Positions 8,479 to 18,077 of a stretch of DNA of 64,000 bases are shown here, piece after piece. The stretch's first letter is position 1. Every line of letters begins with the position of its first letter. The DNA is from Thalassotalea eurytherma (GTDB lineage Bacteria > Pseudomonadota > Gammaproteobacteria > Enterobacterales > Alteromonadaceae). The notes beneath the pieces are model-generated. The model saw nothing but the letters and a program-made list of their open reading frames with translations, was not told the origin of the DNA and searched no databases. The stretch spans positions 1 through 64,000 of the forward strand of contig NZ_BSSU01000015.1 of assembly GCF_030161415.1 (NCBI RefSeq), read 5' to 3'. Made by a program: the position numbers and the translations under genes.

Positions 8479-9679
8479 AGGTTGGATCTTTAATGAACCA
8501 TCTGCACATATCTAAAATACTAGGCTCTTTGCCATACATCGTCATACACATTTTAAATAATCTAGCCGCCGCTTTCCTGATATAAACACAGGTTAACACG
8601 GTAAGTATTAAAGCCAATATAGGTTGCCACAAAGGCACATCAATCAAGGACATTTTCACCGGCATAGCGGCAAAAGCCGTCAACGGAAACATACTTAAAA
8701 ATGTTAAAGCCCAACCAGACGGGCTTTCTAATGTAATAAACGTAATGATCAAAGGTAATAACGGCAACATCATCATTGCTGACTTACCGCTATGGTTAGG
8801 ATCATCGATGGCAGCCGCTATCGACGCCATAATACAGGTACAAAAATACACACCAGTAACAGCAAACAATATCAACCAAGGCAGAAGTCCCCAATCAATA
8901 AAAGAGAAGTCGACACTGCCACCGTTTAACACGACTGTAGTGAAAGCCATCACCAACATAAATGTAATAACCATTGTCACCATAGCCTTTATCGCGTGCA
9001 GCATTTGACCGATAATTTTGCCATCAATCCAAGTTTGTGGGCTAATACAAGAATACAACTGTTCGGTCACGCGCTGCTGCTTTTCGCCAGTTACACTGAC
9101 AAATAACTGTCCGAACGAGGTAAAAACGCCAACAGCTATAATAATTAGCATACCTATTGCTACCGCTTCACTGGTTTTCTCTTTAGATTTTACGGTTTTA
9201 TCTAAATATTCAATCTTGAGTGTCGCGCCCGTGCGAATAGCAGCTAGTTGAGATTCAGACAAGCCAAGCGTTTGACTATAAGAATCTTTATAGTGATTTT
9301 TTAACACACTTCTCAGCTCGTTGATCCAGCTTTGTTTATCGCGACTATAGATATGTAAATTGGGCAGTACACCTTGCTGTGAAGTTTCAATGACAACAGC
9401 GTCCCACGTTTCATTTTTCAATTCTTCTTTCAATTCACTTAGATCTTTTGTCACTTCGTCAAAGACAAATTTGTCACTGTTGAGGGTTAACTCACCAACA
9501 GGCTTAATCGCTACTTTATATTCGTCGGTATAATCATGCTTTACCGTTTGCCACAAGAAGACAACTAAAGCGATACCAACCATGATTAATTTAGAAATAA
9601 TCTCTTGTTTCCACTTAAAGAAATGAAGAAACTCCCAACTTGCGACTAACCAAGTTTGCTGAATTGACGACTTAGGCAT
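8477..9679 (-). CDS. ABC-2 type transporter permease (NatB-like)
   Basis: 400 residues. One N-terminal membrane segment (about 28-43) is followed by a large extracytoplasmic domain (about 45-175) and five or six C-terminal membrane segments, the topology of NatB/ABC-2 permeases. A GEKQQRVTEQLYSCISP block just after the second segment is typical for the NatB group. It pairs with the ATPase encoded directly upstream; the two genes overlap by 8 bp. The substrate is unknown: NatAB in Bacillus exports sodium, but many relatives do not. Confidence 0.82.
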   Translation of the reverse strand: MPKSSIQQTWLVASWEFLHFFKWKQEIISKLIMVGIALVVFLWQTVKHDYTDEYKVAIKPVGELTLNSDKFVFDEVTKDLSELKEELKNETWDAVVIETSQQGVLPNLHIYSRDKQSWINELRSVLKNHYKDSYSQTLGLSESQLAAIRTGATLKIEYLDKTVKSKEKTSEAVAIGMLIIIAVGVFTSFGQLFVSVTGEKQQRVTEQLYSCISPQTWIDGKIIGQMLHAIKAMVTMVITFMLVMAFTTVVLNGGSVDFSFIDWGLLPWLILFAVTGVYFCTCIMASIAAAIDDPNHSGKSAMMMLPLLPLIITFITLESPSGWALTFLSMFPLTAFAAMPVKMSLIDVPLWQPILALILTVLTCVYIRKAAARLFKMCMTMYGKEPSILDMCRWFIKDPT

Positions 9680-10625
9680 ATTGCTTCTCCTTAGCTGGTC
9701 GTTGTTGCTTTTCTTCCTTATGTTTGGAAATCGCGTGTAGGTATAATTGATGCAAATCTAGCGACTGGCTGTGTACAGATTTAATATTCCCGAAGGTGGT
9801 CAATGATGCCAAAACGTCGTTGATTGATTGAGATGGCTGCAATAAAACCTGCAAACTTTCCTCTGTAAGTTGCTCTATCGTTAATCCGTGATCACTTGAT
9901 TGGATTTTCAGACGATCGATCGTGTCATAAGTCACCTTAAGTACAGCATTGGTTGCCGCTTGTTGTCGTATATCATGCAAACTGCCATAGAACACTGCTT
10001 CACCAAGATTCATTAACAGCATACGATCCGCTAATTTTTCAACCATTGCCATTTGGTGAGCACTGAGAATAACAGTCATGCCTTTTGCTTTGAGTTCAGT
10101 AAGAAACTCGACAACTTTCTCTTGATTCACAGGATCTAAGCCTGAAAATGGCTCATCTAAAATAACCCATTTAGGATTATGGATTACTGCACTAATTAGC
10201 TGTACTTTTTGCTGGTTGCCCTTTGAAAGTGATTTAAGTTGCTCATCTAATCTATCGCTCAAGTCAAACTTTTCGAGCCACTGAGTAGCTTCTTGTTGCG
10301 CATCAGCTTTTGACATGCCATGCAGTCGGGCAAAGTAGACCAAATTCTTAAGTACAGATTTTTCAGGGTATAAACCTCTATCTTCAGGTAAGTAACCTAA
10401 AGCTTGTGACGGAATATGACTAAAGAATTGGCCAGCAAGGTTTAAAGAAATTTGGCCGTCATCTGGGTGTGTAAACCCTGTTAACATGCGCACTAAACTC
10501 GATTTCCCGGCGCCGTTGGGGCCAAGTAAGGCAAATATTTCACCTTGGCTTACATGAAAAGACAGCGCATTTACCGCTGTTAAGTCACCATATGTTTTGG
10601 TGACCTGATTAACTGTGAGTTCCAT
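9672..10625 (-). CDS. ABC transporter ATP-binding protein (NatA-like)
   Basis: 317 residues. Walker A is GPNGAGKSS at about 36-44, the signature is SLSKGNQQKVQ, and Walker B is WVILDEPFSGLDP. After residue about 230 comes a C-terminal extension of the DUF4162 type found in NatA and related exporters. It is the first gene of a two-gene unit with the NatB-like permease. RNA start signals were not identified. Confidence 0.88.
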   Translation of the reverse strand: MELTVNQVTKTYGDLTAVNALSFHVSQGEIFALLGPNGAGKSSLVRMLTGFTHPDDGQISLNLAGQFFSHIPSQALGYLPEDRGLYPEKSVLKNLVYFARLHGMSKADAQQEATQWLEKFDLSDRLDEQLKSLSKGNQQKVQLISAVIHNPKWVILDEPFSGLDPVNQEKVVEFLTELKAKGMTVILSAHQMAMVEKLADRMLLMNLGEAVFYGSLHDIRQQAATNAVLKVTYDTIDRLKIQSSDHGLTIEQLTEESLQVLLQPSQSINDVLASLTTFGNIKSVHSQSLDLHQLYLHAISKHKEEKQQRPAKEKQYA

Positions 10626-10709
10626 TTCAGTCCTTCGATTGACTATTTACAAATAATTTACATTTGTTTGTTTGTAAACACCAGCGTTAAAGGACATTAA
10701 TCATTGATT

Positions 10710-11807
10710 TTAAAGCTCAATACCTAACGATATAAACGTTCTAAAATCGTCTTTTTCAGGCGTAATATTCTCTTCATTAGGTTGTGGATCTGATTGGCGA
10801 TCCCAGATGAAAGAAATGTCTAAATCAATATCTTTAAAAATGTCGTATTCAAAGGTAACAAATAACTCATGACGCAAACCACCACTATCTTTGTCACCAT
10901 AATCCACTGAATACGATGCTTCAAAATCGAGATCTTTGCTGATTTCTTTCTCAAAGTTAGTTTCCAAAAAGACACCAAAAGATTTCTCTTTTCTATCAGC
11001 GCCCTCTTGAACATTTACGTAATAAGTTTTTCGGTAACTTGGACCAACTGAAATATCCCATTCCGTCTTAGGAGTATCAATAAAGTAGTAACCAACACCA
11101 GCACCGACAGTGTATTGATTGTCTAAGTTTTTAAACGGGTCTCGAACTGCAGTGAGTAATAATGGCCTAAAGAATAATTTCTCGGTGTAAAAAACATCGT
11201 AAGTCGCCGATAGCGATGCATTATTTTCAATTTCCACGTTTTCACTTTCTGAACGCGTCATAAATGCATCTAGTATTAAGCGAGAGTCAACGGTTCTTCG
11301 CTTACCATTTAAACGAGCGTTCCACTCAGATTGGTCAGTATTACCAATACTTAAGCTGTAACCAAAATTGACTTTAATATCCCAAATATCTAACCCAGTC
11401 GTTTTTTCACTGGCGATCGTCAACACTTCATAAAAAGTAAAAGCATCTTGCTTGCCCAGCAGGCTACCTTGCCGATCGATAATTTCAATTGGCGCTTTGA
11501 TTATGCTGCCATCTCGTAGTTTAAGTGCATGAACACGCGCAGAAATAATCGAATGGATGTCGTCATATTCTATGACTAAACTATTTAGTACATCACTTTC
11601 AAATGACAACTCATCCTCATAGTAACCTTCTACTTCACCTTTAAGCCACTCGCCCGACTTTAAGCGAACCCAATCAAAAATAGGATCAGTTTTAGCTAGC
11701 TCAACTAAAGCTAACTCTTCTTCTTTTAATGGCTCGGCTTCTAAATAAAAGCTGCTCATACCGATTAAAAGTGCCACCGTACTGATCAACAGTTTTTTTA
11801 TTAACAT
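10710..11807 (-). CDS. DUF481 family outer-membrane protein
   Basis: 365 residues with a signal peptide (about 1-24). The N-terminal part (about 40-130) looks like a small beta domain (WVRLKSGEWLKGEVEGYYEDELSF). The rest is a beta-barrel of alternating hydrophobic and polar strands (GYSLSIGNTDQSEWNARLNGKRRT and so on) ending in LGIEL, which fits DUF481 (YdiY-like) proteins, predicted outer-membrane barrels of unknown role. It is transcribed alone. The following 300 bp (11808-12104) are AT-rich and I see no gene there. Confidence 0.82.
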   Translation of the reverse strand: MLIKKLLISTVALLIGMSSFYLEAEPLKEEELALVELAKTDPIFDWVRLKSGEWLKGEVEGYYEDELSFESDVLNSLVIEYDDIHSIISARVHALKLRDGSIIKAPIEIIDRQGSLLGKQDAFTFYEVLTIASEKTTGLDIWDIKVNFGYSLSIGNTDQSEWNARLNGKRRTVDSRLILDAFMTRSESENVEIENNASLSATYDVFYTEKLFFRPLLLTAVRDPFKNLDNQYTVGAGVGYYFIDTPKTEWDISVGPSYRKTYYVNVQEGADRKEKSFGVFLETNFEKEISKDLDFEASYSVDYGDKDSGGLRHELFVTFEYDIFKDIDLDISFIWDRQSDPQPNEENITPEKDDFRTFISLGIEL

Positions 11808-12104
11808 GCTGTGATTCCACGTCCTACCTGAGAGGTTTCTGTAATGAGTTAAATTTTAGTTAAAATACTACGACAATCAATAAATTGCGATAATAAAGTT
11901 GGTTGGGTTATCAACTGATACATTTAGCTTACCAACCATATTCAAGAGTAAGAACTGATTAAAAAACAAATTGATTGACCATTCATTTTTATGGGTATTG
12001 CGCGCTGAAATTATCTTGAATTAGCTCATCGATTAGCAATCAGTAAGAATGAGTAATCAATAAAAAAAATTTGTGTGAATAAAGCGAACTACATAAAACG
12101 CTAA

Positions 12105-12340
12105 CTATATCGACATATCAAGCTTTTTTGCTTGCTGCTTGATGACAGACACAAGTGAGCGACTATTCATAATACGCATGGTTTTTGCGCCTTTAAATTG
12201 AACAATTTTCCTATTGCTTTTATCCGATAAGCGCTTAATTGCTTTCACTGTAGACGTTTCATCTTGTCGGCTATAAAAAACATATCCAAACTCGAGCTTA
12301 AATCTAATGCTGGAGAAACGAGCGCTTGAGTATGAATGAT
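12105..12340 (-). pseudogene. Unrecognised coding remnant without a start
   Basis: On the minus strand a frame is open for about 75 codons ending in TAG at 12105-12107. It encodes a plausible charged soluble peptide (KLEFGYVFYSRQDE, then NRKIVQFKGAKTMRI), but the frame opens after a stop with no good start codon or RBS. It lies next to the clear baeRS remnant. I do not recognise the family. It could be the C-terminal end of a lost gene or chance. Confidence 0.35.
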
Positions 12341-12358
12341 TATAGGTTCGTTAATGTA

Positions 12359-12760
12359 CTAATGGAAATTTTATAATGACCGCTAAGCCACCGGATACGA
12401 CTTTGGCGCGCAATAATAGAGCCCTGATGAGCATTGATAATATTCTGCTTATTGCTAACCCGAGACCAGCACCACCTGACTTCGGTTTCTAAATTTCACT
12501 GCGCGGTATAAGCGTTCGAATATATTATCAAGTTCGTCATCTGGTGCGCCTGGCGCAGTATCCTGAACAACTAAAATCAATACATTGTGTTTGATTTTTA
12601 TCTTTAGATTAATCGGGCTGATAGTCATTGACTGCATCAATAACAAGAGCGCCATCTTCTATCGCTTTTGTATCAAAACCTTGATGTAGGTAAAACAATA
12701 TTAAGTGTTCTGAAATATCGCTATCATCTCTACAATAAGAATTTTTTGTTTATCTGTCAT
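12359..12760 (-). pseudogene. Deletion-fused remnant of a BaeR-type regulator and BaeS-type kinase
   Basis: Read on the minus strand, the ATG at 12760 opens a receiver domain start (MTDKQKILIVE, then DDSDISEHLILFYLHQGF after a 1-base loss) that runs to about 45 residues ending QPD. It then changes directly into the ATP-binding end of a histidine kinase: LVVQDTAPGAPDDELDNIFERLYR (frame ending at 12455), GGAGLGLAIS in the next frame, then NIINAHQGSIIA and GGLAVIIKFPL in further frames. These fit the start of BaeR and the end of BaeS. Several frameshifts plus the internal join show a dead remnant left by a deletion between two adjacent genes. Confidence 0.82.
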
Positions 12761-13298
12761 TTAGCATATCGTTGCTGTTCATTCCGTATAGAAGCATTAT
12801 TTTAAGTTGAAGTTAATCATATAATAGCGTTTTAGCTACTGTAGACCATTAATTGACTAAACATTCCTTTTTATTTTCATATTTAAATTCATTAATAGGT
12901 GTGACTTTATAACCAATAATCATCCCAACTATCTACTTTCATTAAAAACGCTTTTCTTTGCGCTATTTTGTCTTTTTTTTGCGCTAAGTGACCAATCAAT
13001 CCACTTTACTAATGTAACCCTTACGTGCATTATGTTGTGCTAAATTATTATGGTTATATTGCGAAAATGCATTACTGCAAATTTTGCAAAGTTTAAACCT
13101 GATAAAAGGCAAGTAGCTGCCTTAAACATCGTAACTTAATAATAACACTCCTTAAAAAGGGTGAAGCGATGTAAATTCTCATTGACCTGTTTATACACTT
13201 CTTGGCATCAACAAGCTAAACACGTTTGGCTAACCAATAAGTTACAAGATAACAAATATATTGATGAGTTCATTCACCTACAACCAAAACGAAGAAAC
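12761..13298. other. Intergenic region before the M1 peptidase gene
   Basis: AT-rich stretch of about 540 bp. No supported gene is seen. The frame of the downstream peptidase happens to be open back to 13161, but this part encodes no recognisable sequence. The promoter of the peptidase gene presumably lies here; I could not fix it. Confidence 0.6.
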
Positions 13299-15752
13299 AT
13301 GAAAGTTAACAACTCAATTGCTTTAGCTTTATTGGTACCTTTAACGCTTGCAACGTCGGTTTATGCGTCGGCAATCAAGCAAACTAAAGGTAACTTTGAA
13401 GACAAATTCCGTCAGCTTGAAGAAGTTTTACCAACGCCAAACGTTTATCGTAATGCCGCTGGTGAGCCAGGTGAAAACTACTGGCAACAACAAGTTGATT
13501 ACAAAATCAAAGTCACACTTGATGAAGAAAAACGTCGTTTATCTGGTAGTGAGAAGATTACCTATCAAAATAACTCCCCTTATAAGCTGAAGTACTTATG
13601 GGTGCAGTTAGACCAGAATATTTTTAAAGACGATTCAATTGCCAATATGACTAATAACTTTGGTGGTATTGGTAATCGTGGTCCGGCATCTTCAGCAGGC
13701 ACAGGTAATAAGCCAGCTAAACTAAGTTTAGGTGCGTTGCGTCGTCAACAGTTCTTAGCGGATAACGAAGTAGGCTACGAAATTAGCGCAGTGAAAGACA
13801 GCAAAGGTAAAGCATTAGCATTTACAGTTGTTGGTACTCAAATGCGTATCGACTTACCAAAACCATTAAAGTCAGGCGATGATGTAGAGTTTTCTATCGA
13901 TTTTGCATTCAACATCGTTGAAGAAAATGCGGTTTCTGCACGTTCAGGTTATGAAAAGTTTGAAGATGGCAACGACATTTTCTTATTAGCTCAGTGGTTC
14001 CCTCGCTTACACGCATATACTGACTACGAAGGTTGGAACAACAAAGAATTCTTAGGTCGCGGTGAATTCACGCTTGAGTTTGGTGACTACGAAGTAGAAA
14101 TCAATGTACCAGCTGACCACATTGTTAGTTCTACTGGTGTGTTAACGAACCCTAAAAATGTTTTAACAAGCACACAACGTAAACGTTTAGAAGAAGCTAA
14201 AACAGCTAAGCGTCCAGTATTTATCGTCACTGAAGAAGAAGCGTTAGAGAACGAAAAAGAAGGTACAGACAAGCGTAAAACGTGGAAGTTTAAAGCTGAC
14301 AACGTACGCGATTTTGCTTGGGCCTCTTCTCGTACTTTCATGTGGGATGCAAAAGGCTACAAACAAGGTGGAGATGTTCAAGACCATGTAATGGCAATGT
14401 CATTCTACCCTGTTGAAGGTGGTGATCTTTGGAAGAAGTACTCTACAGAGTCTGTTATCCATACCATGGAAGTATACTCACGCTACTCTTTTGACTACCC
14501 ATATCCAACAGCACAATCTGTAAACGGTCCTGTAGGCGGTATGGAATACCCAATGATCACGTTTAATGGTCCTCGTACTGAATTACGTGATGACGGTTCT
14601 CGCACATATTCTCAAGCAGAGAAACGTTTCTTAATTGGTGTTGTTATCCACGAAATTGGTCACATCTACTTCCCTATGATCGTTAACTCAGACGAACGTC
14701 AATGGACTTGGATGGACGAAGGTTTAAACAGCTTTTTAGACGGTGTTGCTGGTCGTGAATGGGATCCTACAATCCCATGGGGTGTAGAGCCTCGTGACAT
14801 TACTGGCTACATGAAGTCTCAAAACCAAGTGCCAATCATGACACAATCTGACAGCGTATTACGTTTAGGCCCTAACGCTTACACTAAGCCTGCTGCTGCA
14901 CTTAATATTTTACGTGAAGTTATCTTAGGTCGTGATTTATTCGACTTTGCATTTAAAGAGTTCTCTGAGCGTTGGATGTTTAAACGCCCTACACCTTCTG
15001 ATTTTTTCCGTACCATGGAAGAAGCATCAGGTGTTGACTTAGATTGGTTCTGGCGTGGTTGGTTCTACTCAACAGATCACGTAGATATTTCAATCGATAA
15101 AGTTTACAAAATGCGTTTAGATACCAAAAACCCAGATATTGATTACGGCCGTTTACGTGATATTGAAAACGACAAGCCATCTTCATTATTTGTTGAACGT
15201 AACAAAGCTGAAGGCAAAACACTATGGGTTGACCGTAACCCTGACGTAACTGACTTCTACGACGAAAATGACCGTTTTACAGTAACGAACAAAGAACGTA
15301 ACGCATACAACAAGTTCCTTAAAGGCTTAAAGCCATGGGAACGTGAAGTATTCGATCGTGCTATCAAAGAAGACAAAAACTACTACGTGTTAGAGTTCTC
15401 TAACAAAGGTGGTTTGGTTATGCCAATTATTCTTCAGCTAACATATGCAGACGGCACAACGGAAGATCAGTACATTCCAGCTGAAATCTGGCGTCGTACT
15501 CCGAAAAACGTTCGTAAGTTAATTGTTACTGATAAAGAAAAAGAACTTGTTAGCGTTGCGGTTGATCCAGGTTGGGAAACAGCTGACGTAGATGTAGAAA
15601 ACAACTACTACCCACGTCGCATTATCCCTTCACGTGTTGAAGCTTACAAAGCGAAGAAGAGCACACAAAAAGTTCGTCGTGACATCATGAATGATATCAA
15701 AACAGAACTTAAAAAAGACGAAGATAAAGAAGAAGAGAAGAAGGATAAATAA
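13299..15752 (+). CDS. Exported M1 family metallopeptidase
   Basis: 817 residues from the ATG at 13299. An earlier in-frame ATG at 13161 would bury the signal peptide 46 residues inside, so I take 13299, where MKVNNSIALALLVPLTLATSVYA is a good signal. An N-terminal beta domain (about 50-270) is followed by the thermolysin-like domain with the GGMEY variant of the GAMEN motif and the zinc site HEIGH at 451-455 with the second glutamate at 474. The C-terminus is very rich in lysine and glutamate. It likely removes N-terminal residues from peptides in the periplasm. It overlaps the next gene by TAATG, implying coupling. Confidence 0.9.
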   Translation: MKVNNSIALALLVPLTLATSVYASAIKQTKGNFEDKFRQLEEVLPTPNVYRNAAGEPGENYWQQQVDYKIKVTLDEEKRRLSGSEKITYQNNSPYKLKYLWVQLDQNIFKDDSIANMTNNFGGIGNRGPASSAGTGNKPAKLSLGALRRQQFLADNEVGYEISAVKDSKGKALAFTVVGTQMRIDLPKPLKSGDDVEFSIDFAFNIVEENAVSARSGYEKFEDGNDIFLLAQWFPRLHAYTDYEGWNNKEFLGRGEFTLEFGDYEVEINVPADHIVSSTGVLTNPKNVLTSTQRKRLEEAKTAKRPVFIVTEEEALENEKEGTDKRKTWKFKADNVRDFAWASSRTFMWDAKGYKQGGDVQDHVMAMSFYPVEGGDLWKKYSTESVIHTMEVYSRYSFDYPYPTAQSVNGPVGGMEYPMITFNGPRTELRDDGSRTYSQAEKRFLIGVVIHEIGHIYFPMIVNSDERQWTWMDEGLNSFLDGVAGREWDPTIPWGVEPRDITGYMKSQNQVPIMTQSDSVLRLGPNAYTKPAAALNILREVILGRDLFDFAFKEFSERWMFKRPTPSDFFRTMEEASGVDLDWFWRGWFYSTDHVDISIDKVYKMRLDTKNPDIDYGRLRDIENDKPSSLFVERNKAEGKTLWVDRNPDVTDFYDENDRFTVTNKERNAYNKFLKGLKPWEREVFDRAIKEDKNYYVLEFSNKGGLVMPIILQLTYADGTTEDQYIPAEIWRRTPKNVRKLIVTDKEKELVSVAVDPGWETADVDVENNYYPRRIIPSRVEAYKAKKSTQKVRRDIMNDIKTELKKDEDKEEEKKDK

Positions 15753-16252
15753 TGCCAAAGGGCTTATTAATTTTTCTCAGCGCAGTATTGATGATGGTCT
15801 CGCACAATGTGCTTGGCCATCAGCAAAAAGCGGCTGAAACAACGGTTCTTTTTAACGAACGTTCTGGCCATGTTGAAGTGATGCATCGTTTTTATTTGCA
15901 CGATACTGAGCATGCCGTGCAAGACCTGTTTAACGATAAGCACGCTGATATTCTGGATTCAGAAGAAACCCAGCAGCTTTTTGCTAACTATGTCGCTAAA
16001 CAGTTTGGCGCTAGTACGTTAAAAGGCGAGCGACTTTCTTTAGACAGCGTAGGTTTTGAAGTTGAAGGTAAATTCTTTTGGGTTTATCAAGACACAGCAC
16101 TACCAAAAGGTGTTCAAGGACTAAATCTTCGCAATGGTGCATTACGTGACTTATGGCCTATGCAAATTAATATGGTCAATATTGAAAGACAAGGTGACGT
16201 AAAAACACTTTACTTTAAAGATAATGAAGAGTGGTTAGAGGTTCGCTTTTAA
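15752..16252 (+). CDS. DUF6702 family exported protein
   Basis: 166 residues with a signal peptide (about 1-22). The mature protein starts HQQKAAETTVLFNERSGHVEVMHRFYLHDTEHA, which resembles DUF6702 proteins, small exported proteins commonly found directly after M1 peptidase genes in marine gammaproteobacteria. The function is unknown. TAATG overlap with the peptidase gene suggests the products act together or are made in a fixed ratio. The family name is from memory and less certain than the gene itself. Confidence 0.75.
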   Translation: MPKGLLIFLSAVLMMVSHNVLGHQQKAAETTVLFNERSGHVEVMHRFYLHDTEHAVQDLFNDKHADILDSEETQQLFANYVAKQFGASTLKGERLSLDSVGFEVEGKFFWVYQDTALPKGVQGLNLRNGALRDLWPMQINMVNIERQGDVKTLYFKDNEEWLEVRF

Positions 16253-16286
16253 CAAAACGTTCTGCATCTAAGTCTATATTATAAAT

Positions 16287-16317
16287 AAAAAAACCGAAGC
16301 CATTGCTTCGGTTTTTT
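16287..16317 (+). terminator. Rho-independent terminator after the M1/DUF6702 pair
   Basis: Stem AACCGAAGC/GCTTCGGTT with loop CATT, preceded by an A run and followed by TTTTTT. Confidence 0.9.
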
Positions 16318-16700
16318 ATATCGAACAGTGTAAGGTTAGTGAATACATCGTCTTCGATATAATCATAATTCAAGTGAAGTTAACTTAGTCTAGAGTTATG
16401 AGAATAAGGAAGAATTGTGGAATATTTTCTACCGTGCTTTAGCCTGCATGAACTTTAATCACATTACAAACCAAGAAAAAATCTGACAACATGTTAGATA
16501 GGTTGATATTTTTCAACATGTTACATGTTCAACAAGTAAGTTAAAGGGGCTAAGAAGCAGGGTCATTATTTTATATACGTTATTAGCTAAAGAAGAATCA
16601 CCTCCTAAAAAGGTTGACCAGTTGAATAACTTCTGTATATTTCCTACTCCCTCGTCTGTTTATTTTTTATACTCGACGTGCTTAACAGGACTATAAGCTA
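16318..16700. other. Intergenic region with repeated CAACATGTTA boxes
   Basis: No gene is supported here. CAACATGTTA occurs at 16487-16496 and again at 16514-16523, followed at once by CATGTTCAAC (16524-16533), the inverted form. They could be operator sites for the downstream gene, but this is only a pattern. The gap ends at the ATG at 16701. Confidence 0.4.
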
Positions 16701-17582
16701 ATGGATTTTTTTCCGATGATCGTATTCAAATCTTTTGTTTTTTCAATATTAATTTTTAGTACTTTTAGCCACGCAACGACAATTCAAGTAGCCGTTTTTC
16801 AAGATCATTTTGATGCAATAAATAGTTTTGCAAAAGATCAAGCATGTCCAAGCCAAATCCCTATTCAATACGAGGATAATCAAATGGTGGCTGAATATTT
16901 AATTCTCTGTAACGCACTTGCCGCATCCGGACAGAACTTTAGAATGAGCCTAGTTTCAGTGCCAGTTGCTGAAAGGGCACTTCAAGCGATAGAGCAAAGA
17001 AAAGCTCATGTGACGGGCTTTGGTCTCTGGCAACAACAAATTTCAAAATTTGACGCTAAAGCATCATTAAGACTGCTAGACAATAACGAATTTACTAAAG
17101 GCCTTTTTACTTCACAGGAGAAGTCAAAAACATTGGATTTCTTCAAGTTAAAAAACAGGCACGACTACATTGTCGCCCTCAATAAAAACTGGCAACACGA
17201 TTGGTCTGAGCTTAACTGTTCTGGCTTAACACTTAAACATATCGATCAATACGAACAAATGTTTAAGTTGGTGGAATTAGGACGTGTCGATCTCGTACCG
17301 CTTACATTTAACAGCAAGCACGACATGCAAAGAACAGCATTTGGTATTCCGTTGTACCCAATTAAAGGCATCAAGTTTACCATCAATGATTCGCTGCATT
17401 TCGCCGTTAACGATAAAACGCCTGCCGGAAAAGCACTATCAAAAGCGCTAGATATTGGTTTACAAAAACTAAATCAGCAAACTTTTATATCTAGCGTATA
17501 CAATCAACTAGGTGTCACAAACCTTGAAATACAACATTGGCAAGATGTTGGTTGCCAATGTACTAGTTATACGCAGAAATAA
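16701..17582 (+). CDS. Periplasmic solute-binding-like protein (family 3 type)
   Basis: 293 residues with a signal peptide (about 1-25, cut near SHA). The rest resembles the bilobed family 3 (amino-acid type) binding fold: TIQVAVFQDHFDAINSF at the start of lobe 1, a hinge region around FTKGLFTSQEKS, and GRVDLVPLTF in lobe 2. No ABC permease or ATPase is near, so like many such proteins in Alteromonadales it may act as a stand-alone sensor or be co-opted. The ligand is unknown. The closest neighbour gene with the same theme is at 19034-19783. Confidence 0.7.
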   Translation: MDFFPMIVFKSFVFSILIFSTFSHATTIQVAVFQDHFDAINSFAKDQACPSQIPIQYEDNQMVAEYLILCNALAASGQNFRMSLVSVPVAERALQAIEQRKAHVTGFGLWQQQISKFDAKASLRLLDNNEFTKGLFTSQEKSKTLDFFKLKNRHDYIVALNKNWQHDWSELNCSGLTLKHIDQYEQMFKLVELGRVDLVPLTFNSKHDMQRTAFGIPLYPIKGIKFTINDSLHFAVNDKTPAGKALSKALDIGLQKLNQQTFISSVYNQLGVTNLEIQHWQDVGCQCTSYTQK

Positions 17583-17597
17583 GACTTAGTGAAGGTT

Positions 17598-18065
17598 TCA
17601 CATCTGGGATTGTAAGTAGTTAGCCAAGCTAATTTTATCGATTAGACCAAGTTGTTGCTCTAACCAAAAAGCATGGTCTGATTCTGTATCGTTGATTAAT
17701 GTCTGGAGCATATCTCGTGACACATAGTCTTGCTCTTTTTCACACAACGCCATGACTTCTTTCAGCTTATTGTCTACTGCGTATTCTACGTTTAAATCAC
17801 TTTGCAACATTTCAGGCACTGTACTACCAATCACAATCTCTTCTCTTGTTTTCATGTCGGGGATCCCTTCTAAAAACAAAATACGCTCAATCAACAATGA
17901 CGCATGACCTTTTTCATCATCGAACTCATGATCAATGCGTTCGAATAATTTGGTTAAGCCCCAATCATGGTACATTCTCGAGTGAATAAAATATTGGTCC
18001 ATCGCAGCCAACTCAAAAGCAAGCAATTGATTTAACGAGTCAATGATCTCTTTATTACCTTTCAT
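17598..18065 (-). CDS. bfr: Bacterioferritin, ferroxidase-type subunit without the heme methionine
   Basis: 155 residues, four-helix bundle of the bacterioferritin family. All six ferroxidase ligands are visible: Glu18, Glu51, His54, Glu94, Glu128 and His131 (last two shifted by one relative to E. coli). The heme-ligand position 52, Met in E. coli Bfr, is Lys here. So this subunit can oxidise and store iron but should not bind heme. It lies 12 bp after the second bfr gene, whose features are complementary, and the two probably form a mixed 24-mer. Confidence 0.92.
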   Translation of the reverse strand: MKGNKEIIDSLNQLLAFELAAMDQYFIHSRMYHDWGLTKLFERIDHEFDDEKGHASLLIERILFLEGIPDMKTREEIVIGSTVPEMLQSDLNVEYAVDNKLKEVMALCEKEQDYVSRDMLQTLINDTESDHAFWLEQQLGLIDKISLANYLQSQM

Positions 18066-18077
18066 AGTTATTCACTC

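Noticed and set aside
13161-13298. N-terminal extension of 46 residues on the M1 peptidase
   Set aside because: It would place the signal peptide inside the protein, shows no family-like sequence, and the ATG at 13299 is a better start.
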